From IMG/VR virus record IMGVR_UViG_3300021425_000128, positions 1-28,678 of that record: a stretch of 28,678 bases of DNA; one strand, written 5' to 3'. Position numbers and translations under genes: made by a program. A model generated the notes under the pieces. That model was not told the origin of the DNA. It saw only the letters and a program-made list of their open reading frames with translations, and searched no databases. Positions within the stretch are counted from its first letter, which is position 1; every line of letters starts with the position of its first letter. The DNA is from a virus. Shown here piece by piece: positions 1-4,768 of this stretch.

Positions 1-114
1 TCAGTCGCATGGCGAGCCGTAAGGGTGGACGGGCGAGACAGTGCGGACGATCTTCGTGACGAAGTGAATCAGGGTATCGCATGGACCCCAGGAGCGCACT
101 GTCCCTACGATTGA
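1..114 (+). CDS. C-terminal end of an unidentified plus-strand protein (5' partial)
   Basis: Frame 1 is open from the left edge for 37 codons to a TGA at 112-114, while the other two plus frames close within about 60 bases. The visible end (…GIAWTPGAHCPYD) is protein-like but matches no family I can name. The stop lies inside a strong hairpin (104-130) and a second hairpin with a T run follows at 164-191, which fits the 3' end of a plus-strand operon coming from outside the window. No domain can be assigned from so short a piece. The main doubt is that 37 open codons could occur by chance. Confidence 0.4.
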   Translation, partial: SVAWRAVRVDGRDSADDLRDEVNQGIAWTPGAHCPYD

Positions 115-130
115 GCTTCGCTCTCGTAGG
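104..130 (+). other. Two-part stem-loop overlapping a stop codon
   Basis: CCTACGA (104-110) pairs with TCGTAGG (124-130). Inside, GAGC (113-116) pairs with GCTC (120-123) around a TTC loop, with TT at 111-112 as a bulge. Only a short AT-rich stretch follows, so this may protect an mRNA 3' end or back up the terminator at 164-191. Confidence 0.6.
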
Positions 131-163
131 TAAAATTGCTCATCGGAGGCCACAACTATTAAG

Positions 164-191
164 AAAGGCGGGCCTTGAAGCCCGCCTTTTT
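164..191 (+). terminator. Rho-independent terminator
   Basis: AAAGGCGGGC (164-173) pairs with GCCCGCCTTT (180-189) around a 6-base loop, and five T follow the GC core at 187-191. It would end transcription entering from the left on the plus strand. The A-rich left arm could also make it work in reverse. Confidence 0.85.
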
Positions 192-240
192 CATAGATAC
201 ATACCTAGCTAGTCTCTATACATCACTGGCCGGACCTGGC

Positions 241-414
241 ATGAAGCTTTCACTAGAGCAGGAAAAGGAACGCCTCTCACAATGGATGCGCGAAGGAGCG
301 ATTTACGATCCGCGCAATGAAGAGGACTACGACACCTTTGAATACGGCACTGAACCGCTACCGAACGATTCCACCTGGGCAAATAAAAAGGCCCCTGATG
401 GGGCCGATGGTTAA
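241..414 (+). CDS. Small acidic hypothetical protein (57 aa)
   Basis: The ATG at 241 opens a 57-residue frame rich in Glu, Asp and Trp/Tyr (begins MKLSLEQEKERLSQWMREGA). I recognise no family. The frame also runs upstream to a TTG at 175, but that codon lies inside the terminator hairpin, so 241 is the better start. No clear Shine-Dalgarno sequence is present. The last codons (NKKAPDGADG) overlap the terminator of the opposing minus-strand operon, and the stop overlaps the stop of the minus-strand gene at 411. It would be a single gene between two terminators, meeting the left operon head-on. Composition argues for a real gene, but support is modest. Confidence 0.45.
   Translation: MKLSLEQEKERLSQWMREGAIYDPRNEEDYDTFEYGTEPLPNDSTWANKKAPDGADG
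381..405 (-). terminator. Terminator of the left minus-strand operon
   Basis: GGCCCC (390-395) pairs with GGGGCC (400-405) around a TGAT loop. Read on the minus strand the stem is followed by TTTTATTT (388-381). It lies just past the stop of the last minus-strand gene (411). Confidence 0.85.
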
Positions 415-566
415 ATAGAAGTGACTTGGCGGTAGAGTTCAAGAATGAGTTCTTCTTCGCTCTTCTTGACTTTGGCTAGGCGTTTCTCAAGGCGCCGCAT
501 GCGAGCTGCCATTGCATCAAAGAATTCAGAAGGCTTCATTGTCCACTGCATCAGTTCTCTATCCAT
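411..566 (-). CDS. Small coiled-coil protein (51 aa), last gene of left operon
   Basis: An ATG at 566 on the minus strand is preceded by AAGGAG about 10 bases upstream and starts two bases after the stop of the 569-964 gene, so the two are likely translationally coupled. The product begins MDRELMQWTMKPSEFFDAMA and continues as a strongly charged helix (MRRLEKRLAKVKKSEEELIL), a likely coiled coil or dimerisation helix covering most of the protein. There is no signal peptide or membrane segment and no recognised family. The terminator at 381-405 lies directly downstream, making this the last gene of the minus-strand operon. Confidence 0.75.
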   Translation of the reverse strand: MDRELMQWTMKPSEFFDAMAARMRRLEKRLAKVKKSEEELILELYRQVTSI

Positions 567-568
567 TG

Positions 569-964
569 TCACACTTCTCCTTGCCCTGCCGCCTTTGCAA
601 AAGCGCTGAGGTAGCTCTGCATAAGATCAGGCTTCTCGACAGCCATGCATTCCACCACTGAACCGTGCATTACAGCAGTGGCTTGCACCAGCCCGTCCAG
701 ACGGATGTGCAAATAGTTCAAATCATTAATTGCATTGTCCAGCATTGGGCTGGGGCCAACGTCTGAGCGTTGGCCCTCTAGAGCGCAAAGCGCAGTTTCT
801 AGAGCCTGACAGGCGCGTAGTAATTCACCTATGCGAAACACGCCCTCAGTGACGGGCTCGCCGCCAAACATCACAGGAACAGTATTGCCAAGAACATTTT
901 TGGCAAATACAGAAATGCCACGCTCGCTGGTGTGGCCAGAAACGCTCACGACTTTGGAGTGCAT
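569..964 (-). CDS. Hypothetical phage protein (131 aa)
   Basis: ATG at 964, stop at 569. The sequence has no motif I can assign. The N-terminal third is rich in beta-type residues (KVVSVSGHTSERGISVFAKN), and the middle and end look helical with Leu/Ala heptad spacing (LLRACQALETALCALEG). It follows the 183-aa gene after an intercistronic hairpin (1000-1016) and is coupled to the 51-aa gene downstream. Unusually, the coding sequence contains two adjacent perfect stem-loops (753-776 and 776-804), which constrain the codons for about 17 residues. It is a real gene by length, start and operon position; its function is unknown. Confidence 0.75.
   Translation of the reverse strand: MHSKVVSVSGHTSERGISVFAKNVLGNTVPVMFGGEPVTEGVFRIGELLRACQALETALCALEGQRSDVGPSPMLDNAINDLNYLHIRLDGLVQATAVMHGSVVECMAVEKPDLMQSYLSAFAKAAGQGEV
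753..804. repeat. Tandem perfect stem-loops inside a coding region
   Basis: First loop: GGGCCAACG (753-761) and CGTTGGCCC (768-776) form a 9-bp perfect stem with a 6-base loop. Second loop: CTCTAGA (776-782) pairs with TCTAGAG (798-804), with an inner GCGC (783-786) / GCGC (790-793) stem around AAA. The two structures abut, sharing base 776. They lie wholly inside the 131-aa minus-strand gene and have no T run. Confidence 0.75.
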
Positions 965-999
965 GATTTAAGAAGCAATGGGCGGGACTCGCGTCCCTT

Positions 1000-1016
1000 G
1001 GCGGCATGATGCCGCC
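1000..1016 (-). other. Intercistronic hairpin
   Basis: GGCGGCA/TGCCGCC forms a 7-bp stem directly after the stop of the 183-aa gene on the minus strand. TTTT follows on the plus strand (1017-1020), where no gene needs it, and no T run follows on the minus strand. It is therefore more likely an mRNA processing or stability element than a full terminator for the operon. Confidence 0.55.
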
Positions 1017-1019
1017 TTT

Positions 1020-1571
1020 TCACCAAAGCGTCAACCCCTTAGTGCGTTTTGCGTCACGAAGTTCACGCACAATGCGAGAGGAAGCCTTGGTGCCCTTCAG
1101 GGGCTGATCACGCCATGCCGTGGCCAGGCAGTGGCAGTCGCCTAGTGGCTCCAGCACTGCGTAGCGATGGGCGCGGCCAAGTAGGGTTTGAAAAGCATGT
1201 CGGCGAGCTTTGGTAAGAGGCTCTTCCGGTTCCTCCAGCTCCACGCGAGCGAAGTCTGCAATTTCAGTGAGGTCGTCCAAGGACTTAGCCGTGACAACAA
1301 AGTAGCGACTACGCCGTTTGGCGCTGGCCCACACTGGATGAGGCGGTGGGCTCTCCTTAGCCTTGGCCATCACCTCCTTTGCTAGGGCTGGTGGAATACA
1401 TATATATGCTTGCCGTCCATCGGACGCTTTATCTTCCGAAAAACCAAACATCATTTGGGAATAGGACTGTGGTCCAGCCCCAACAGGGCTGGCCCACGAG
1501 CTGGCTGCCTTCTGGGATGGTGTTGGCCCATTCGATGGTGACAGGACCGAGTTGGAAGATGCCTCCTGCAT
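1020..1571 (-). CDS. Hypothetical phage protein (183 aa)
   Basis: ATG at 1571, stop at 1020. The first 40 residues are low-complexity and rich in Ser, Pro and Ala, so the true start may be an internal Met (for example MMFGFSEDK, about residue 40). No Shine-Dalgarno sequence stands before 1571. The rest looks globular, with a segment YICIPPALAKEVMAKAKE, a beta-like stretch RRSRYFVVTAKSLDDLTEIA, and a basic C-terminus (SSRIVRELRDAKRTKG). I recognise no family. It follows the 62-aa gene by 30 bases in the same operon, whose members are mostly uncharacterised phage genes upstream of the terminator at 381-405. Confidence 0.65.
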   Translation of the reverse strand: MQEASSNSVLSPSNGPTPSQKAASSWASPVGAGPQSYSQMMFGFSEDKASDGRQAYICIPPALAKEVMAKAKESPPPHPVWASAKRRSRYFVVTAKSLDDLTEIADFARVELEEPEEPLTKARRHAFQTLLGRAHRYAVLEPLGDCHCLATAWRDQPLKGTKASSRIVRELRDAKRTKGLTLW

Positions 1572-1601
1572 GGCTAGTGGTGAGTCGGAGTGTGGGAAGG
1601 A

Positions 1602-1790
1602 TCATTCGATGGAAGGAACAGTGCAAGGAATGTCAGAAGGCCATTCCGTCACTGTTGAAATGCGTTTACGAGGGAAATGCGTCGCAAATAGCTGGCGAGC
1701 TATTCGTTCGCTTGGTGCCATGAGGGAAATCATCTCGTCACGGCTAGTGGTGATGAGATAGGCATTCATGGTGTTGGGCATGTCAACCAT
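1602..1790 (-). CDS. Small hypothetical protein (62 aa)
   Basis: The ATG at 1790 overlaps the end of the 145-aa gene by 8 bases, which is why I chose it over the more upstream start in the same frame; the extra N-terminal residues there would be a shadow of the upstream gene. The product begins MVDMPNTMNAYLITTSRDEM and carries a compact alpha/beta-looking stretch (SERIARQLFATHFPRKRIST). It resembles other small phage accessory proteins in style, but I cannot name a family. It is in operon with its neighbours. Confidence 0.65.
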   Translation of the reverse strand: MVDMPNTMNAYLITTSRDEMISLMAPSERIARQLFATHFPRKRISTVTEWPSDIPCTVPSIE

Positions 1791-2220
1791 CGTTTTGCTC
1801 CCTAGCTTTGTGCTCATCCACTTCCGAGATGATGCTTTCCTTGAGCATGTCCCGCCAAGAATCGTCACCGCCGAAGCTGCCTACGCTTTCAAGCATTTGA
1901 ATGGCACCACTCACGCGAGCAGAGTCCATTGCCGCAGCTATTGAGGCTGCGGTGTCCTCCATTTCAATCATCTCTTGGATGACACCAGAGTGAATGGAAT
2001 GCCACTTGCCGAGGCAAAATAGGGCGATTTGTCGAAGGGCCTCGTCGCCATATTTTTCTATGAGAATGCCGATGGTGTCGGCCATCTCCACAGGCACGCC
2101 AATGGTGTGCGGATCATTAAGGAAATCTTGAGCCCAGGCGTTAGCTTCCGCCCGTTGCTCACTCTTGGCTTCACTGGCTTTTCGCAGGAAGTCGTCGACG
2201 CTGTTAAAGGAAAAAGACAA
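1783..2220 (-). CDS. Hypothetical acidic helical protein (145 aa)
   Basis: ATG at 2220, stop at 1783. The protein is acidic and appears nearly all helical (DDFLRKASEAKSEQRAEANA near the N-terminus, then a core DTIGILIEKYGDEALRQIAL). There are no cysteine clusters, membrane segments or nucleotide-binding motifs. It sits between the terminase-like HTH gene upstream, with a 59-base gap, and the overlapping 62-aa gene downstream. Function unknown; it is a confident gene by length and composition. Confidence 0.7.
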   Translation of the reverse strand: MSFSFNSVDDFLRKASEAKSEQRAEANAWAQDFLNDPHTIGVPVEMADTIGILIEKYGDEALRQIALFCLGKWHSIHSGVIQEMIEMEDTAASIAAAMDSARVSGAIQMLESVGSFGGDDSWRDMLKESIISEVDEHKAREQNDG

Positions 2221-2279
2221 TGAAACCTGAGCGACGCTTGTATCTTGCCGACGATAACGAAGCCAGTCAACTACCGGGG

Positions 2280-3011
2280 CTAAAGACTTTCTGAACCTTG
2301 AAGGAATCGCGTGCGCTCCGCTACGTCATGAGCCTCATTATTCTCATTTGCGTCTACAGCTTCAACCTCTACAGCCCCTTCCTTCATGGCGGTGTCTTCA
2401 CTCAGCTTCTTCTCTTTATCAATGGTGACAGTCAAGTCCTTCAGGAATTGCTGGTAGGTCTTATCTTGCTGCTCTTCACGCTTCAGCTCGTGCAGGCCCA
2501 AAAGCTTAGCCTGCTCCACCAGGGCGCTCTTCGCCACGTTCAAGAAGCCATGTTCACCGGCACTCTCTTCCACTTTGATCATGGTGCCACCCTTGCCATC
2601 GTCACCATCTTGAATGGTGGTCACCTTCTTGCGTTTGCTGTGTTCAAACGCCTCCATGGCCTTGTCTTTAAGGTCCATTTGCTCTTTGAGCAGACGTGCC
2701 CGATGCACGTCTGCGCTTTGCAAAAGCTTTTCCGTATAAAGCTGGCGAGCGTGATGACGGTCAGCATTGACAGTCTCCTTGCTGACCTGCAATGCATCAG
2801 CGATTTGACGGTTGCTCATGTTGGCCGCCAACAATTCCTGGACCATGTATCGACGCAGGCCGATAAGGTCTTTCGCCATGTTCACGCCAGGCTTATTCTT
2901 GGCACGAACACGCTCGATTTCTTCTGGCGTGAGGCCAGCATCCGTCAGGATCTTCAATGCATAGCGCAAGCCTTCTTCTTTATCTTTGAAGATAATTTCA
3001 GGCTGAGCCAT
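2280..3011 (-). CDS. Helix-turn-helix protein, putative terminase small subunit type
   Basis: The 243-aa product has an N-terminal helical region and a clear helix-turn-helix at residues about 60-92 (MSNRQIADALQVSKETVNAD). After it come a long charged helical segment and a patch SKRKKVTTIQDGDDGKGG, then LNVAKSALVEQAKLLGLHE near residue 180. In phage small terminase and related packaging proteins an N-terminal HTH is followed by 'AWExSK…', a thiol/Thr-rich loop and 'A(L/I)xxxxKLLGLD', and this order matches. The acidic C-terminal tail (residues 200-243) is typical of a partner-binding tail. No large terminase gene is in the window, so a role as a plain transcription regulator cannot be excluded. 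Its first 14 bases overlap the end of the 63-aa gene. Confidence 0.6.
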   Translation of the reverse strand: MAQPEIIFKDKEEGLRYALKILTDAGLTPEEIERVRAKNKPGVNMAKDLIGLRRYMVQELLAANMSNRQIADALQVSKETVNADRHHARQLYTEKLLQSADVHRARLLKEQMDLKDKAMEAFEHSKRKKVTTIQDGDDGKGGTMIKVEESAGEHGFLNVAKSALVEQAKLLGLHELKREEQQDKTYQQFLKDLTVTIDKEKKLSEDTAMKEGAVEVEAVDANENNEAHDVAERTRFLQGSESL

Positions 3012-3189
3012 CTGTAAAAATCACTGCTGGCGCAATTGTATCGCCCTCATAGGGAAGAGTTCGCACGAACAGTTCAGCAAACCTTTCCATTTTGTGTGAG
3101 GCGACGGCAGGAGGGCCATCCTTAATGGCCCTCCGTAGCGAGTTCATCTCATCCCACTCCGAATCAGACAAGACATTGTCATGAGTCAT
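2998..3189 (-). CDS. Small hypothetical protein (63 aa)
   Basis: ATG at 3189, overlapping the upstream gene by 4 bases (ATGA) and the HTH gene downstream by 14 bases, so translation is coupled on both sides. The product contains the segment EWDEMNSLRRAIKDGPPAVA followed by HKMERFAELFVRTL, an amphipathic helix pattern of a kind seen in small cyanophage proteins. I can give no function. Its tight coupling to the terminase-like gene suggests they are made together. Confidence 0.65.
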   Translation of the reverse strand: MTHDNVLSDSEWDEMNSLRRAIKDGPPAVASHKMERFAELFVRTLPYEGDTIAPAVIFTDGSA

Positions 3190-3461
3190 GATTTCTGCTT
3201 CTTGTTCCCATCAACACTAAACCCTCCTTCGATGAGAGATTGCAGTTCATTTAGGCTCCTTCGCCAGTGCCGTTCGCCTTGGGGGCTCACGGCACCATAC
3301 AGGTAGCGAGGTGCAGGAGCTGGCCCTTTCAAAGGCGTGGAAAATCCGTGATGAATGCGGCAAATAACTTCCACTCCATTGTGTTCCAACGAAGGCAACA
3401 CTTCTACTGGCTGAGGGGGATTAATCATTGCAAGAATTGTTTGCTTTGCAATGTTATCCAC
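3186..3461 (-). CDS. Hypothetical protein (91 aa), GTG start
   Basis: The GTG at 3461 begins MDNIAKQTILAMINPPQPVE. There is no in-frame ATG near the N-terminus and no strong Shine-Dalgarno sequence. The middle (VEVICRIHHGFSTPLKGP) and the end (RHWRRSLNELQSLIEGGF) look like a small beta-then-helix fold, but I recognise no family. It is the first gene after the structured 3462-3636 gap, and its stop overlaps the ATG of the 63-aa gene. Confidence 0.6.
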   Translation of the reverse strand: MDNIAKQTILAMINPPQPVEVLPSLEHNGVEVICRIHHGFSTPLKGPAPAPRYLYGAVSPQGERHWRRSLNELQSLIEGGFSVDGNKKQKS

Positions 3462-3636
3462 TGTTTTTGTTTAGGTAGCCTTGGCCTGGCGTCCGACTCC
3501 GCTCCGCCCCTTGAGGGGGCTTCGCTGGTGCTGGAAGGCCATGCCTGGAGGGAGTCTAGGGCTCGTCAGTTCTGGAACTGGGTGCGCTCGGGACTTTCCG
3601 TGACCACTGTAGCACGAGCCCTAAAACGCCTAGAAA
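3462..3636. other. Structured non-coding gap with a long-range inverted repeat
   Basis: No convincing gene is present; the only minus-strand frame is a 23-codon MAFQ… peptide. The gap contains a 10-bp perfect inverted repeat, TAGGGCTCGT (3557-3566) and ACGAGCCCTA (3614-3623). Between the arms is a smaller palindrome, GTTCTGGAAC (3569-3578). A further palindrome, CCCCTTGAGGGG, lies near 3510-3521. It sits between two genes of one minus-strand operon and upstream of the terminase-like gene, so a packaging site, an RNA element or a 5' UTR structure are all possible. Confidence 0.5.
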
Positions 3637-3831
3637 TCAGCCAAATCCCTTCCATTTTGGCCGTTCCAGACGGGCATCGTCCTGCAGTTCCTTGGTAATT
3701 TCCTCGACTTCCACCTTGTTGTCAACTTGCTCTACCACGTTCTGTTCAATGACAGGGGCAGAATCAGGGGCAGAGTTGTTACCAGTGACGAATTGATGCA
3801 GCGCTTCAAGGCCTGGATTCTGGAAAGCCAT
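3637..3831 (-). CDS. Small acidic hypothetical protein (64 aa), first gene of the left operon
   Basis: ATG at 3831, stop at 3637. The product begins MAFQNPGLEALHQFVTGNN and then becomes acidic and Val-rich (VVEQVDNKVEVEEITKEL), probably a disordered or coiled segment, and ends in a basic RPKWKGFG. No family is recognised. It is the first gene downstream of the terminator at 3929-3959, so a promoter should lie within 3832-3928. Confidence 0.6.
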   Translation of the reverse strand: MAFQNPGLEALHQFVTGNNSAPDSAPVIEQNVVEQVDNKVEVEEITKELQDDARLERPKWKGFG

Positions 3832-3928
3832 TGCAATAACTAGGCCGCGGCCATAACTTAATCTTTACTATGTTAGCTGCATTCTTAATAAAGGCCGTTT
3901 ATTGGGAAATCAGATATTAGCTAGCATT
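3832..3928 (-). promoter_or_regulatory. Likely promoter region of the left minus-strand operon
   Basis: This AT-rich stretch lies between a strong minus-strand terminator (3929-3959) and the first gene of the next minus-strand operon. I cannot pick out a convincing -35/-10 pair; the region is called from context and base composition only. Confidence 0.3.
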
Positions 3929-3959
3929 AAAAAAGCCCGCCTCGTAGCGTCGGGCGGGC
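3929..3959 (-). terminator. Strong Rho-independent terminator after the PP-loop gene
   Basis: On the minus strand GCCCGCC (3959-3953) pairs with GGCGGGC (3941-3935) and is followed by TTTTTT (3934-3929). It ends the 6757-3991 transcript before the next minus-strand operon. Confidence 0.9.
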
Positions 3960-3960
3960 G

Positions 3961-3985
3961 GGGAGACGCCGCTTAACAGTCTCCC
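3961..3985. other. Second stem-loop next to the terminator
   Basis: GGGAGAC (3961-3967) pairs with GTCTCCC (3979-3985) over an 11-base loop. It lies between the stop of the PP-loop gene and the terminator and may pause polymerase or protect the 3' end. Confidence 0.55.
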
Positions 3986-3990
3986 TCTAT

Positions 3991-4737
3991 TTAGAACGTG
4001 CGTTCCTCGCAGAAAATACCACATTCAAAATCCATTCCCTTCATTTTCCTGCCTTTCGCATTTTCTGGTAGTTCATCGAGAAAAATCCTTTCACCTTTCC
4101 ACCTGACAAGCTTGCAACCTATATCCCTAGACTGCTTAGCGCGTTGCTCAAATATTTCTGGGTCCTGCTTTCTTACGTGATTCCAATAGGTTGCTGATGT
4201 TGCTTTTACGCAACCAATACAATTTGCGTTTGGATAACCCCGAAGATAGACAGAAGGCAATGCTATCCCAGCTTTTGAAATGATTTCAAAGCATTGCTGC
4301 TTGTTTATTTTTTCGTCAATCAAAACAGGAATGACGTTATCTCTTTCTGTCATGACAAATCTTTCGTGTCTCTTTATCTCGTCGTAAGTAAATCCAAGTA
4401 CGTGCCAATCTGGGTGATTATCTTTTTCCCATTGTTGCCTAGATGCTTTTTTTAGCTCCAATGTGCAAGGTGCGCCCAGTGGGCCACTCATGAATCTCCT
4501 ATCCTCCCAGACATCCACGCAAGAACATGAAGGGTATTTTGAGTTAGTGGCAAATTCAATCTCTACGCCAAGCCACTGTTGAACATCTAGCAAAAACCTG
4601 CGGTTATCAGGATCCTCCTCCGCTACTGGATTATTGATAATCCGAATGCAATGAGAGTTGCCATATTTTTCAATGGTTTTCAATGCGGCCACCGCACTAG
4701 CCGCACCACACGAGAACCAGACAGCGATTGTTTCCAT
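3991..4737 (-). CDS. PP-loop ATP pyrophosphatase-type protein (PAPS reductase-like)
   Basis: The 248-aa product starts at the ATG at 4737; a TTG one codon upstream is less likely. Residues 5-14 (AVWFSCGAAS) form a PP-loop, the SGGxDS-type pyrophosphate-binding motif of the adenine nucleotide alpha-hydrolase superfamily. Cysteines at 71, 73, 91, 173, 176, 239 and 243 include CxC, CIGC and CGIFC pairs that could hold an Fe-S cluster or zinc. GFTYDEIKRHERF at about 115-127 and the CIGC region match the general plan of phage 'PAPS reductase-like' proteins. Family members act in sulfate activation, tRNA thiolation or DNA phosphorothioation; which applies here is unknown. The gene looks less GC-rich than its neighbours, suggesting separate acquisition. 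It is cotranscribed with the primase-helicase and followed by a strong terminator. Confidence 0.75.
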   Translation of the reverse strand: METIAVWFSCGAASAVAALKTIEKYGNSHCIRIINNPVAEEDPDNRRFLLDVQQWLGVEIEFATNSKYPSCSCVDVWEDRRFMSGPLGAPCTLELKKASRQQWEKDNHPDWHVLGFTYDEIKRHERFVMTERDNVIPVLIDEKINKQQCFEIISKAGIALPSVYLRGYPNANCIGCVKATSATYWNHVRKQDPEIFEQRAKQSRDIGCKLVRWKGERIFLDELPENAKGRKMKGMDFECGIFCEERTF

Positions 4738-4768
4738 CAAGAAATGTTAACCATCAAATTCCGAAAAC

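Noticed and set aside
175-240. Upstream extension of the small plus gene to a TTG at 175
   Set aside because: The codon lies inside the terminator hairpin; the ATG at 241 is simpler.
2220-2294. Plus-strand 24-codon frame (MKPERRLYLADDNEASQLPG…)
   Set aside because: It reads well but lies across the junction of two minus-strand genes, is very short and has no ribosome site.
2298-3017. Long plus-strand frame of 239 codons
   Set aside because: It is antisense to the helix-turn-helix gene, whose motif and codon pattern are far better; composition is Leu/Phe-rich, as expected of a shadow.
3557-3623. tRNA-like fold from the TAGGGCTCGT/ACGAGCCCTA arms
   Set aside because: Acceptor-like pairing is present, but there is no TTCRA loop, no anticodon arm of proper size and no D-arm on either strand.
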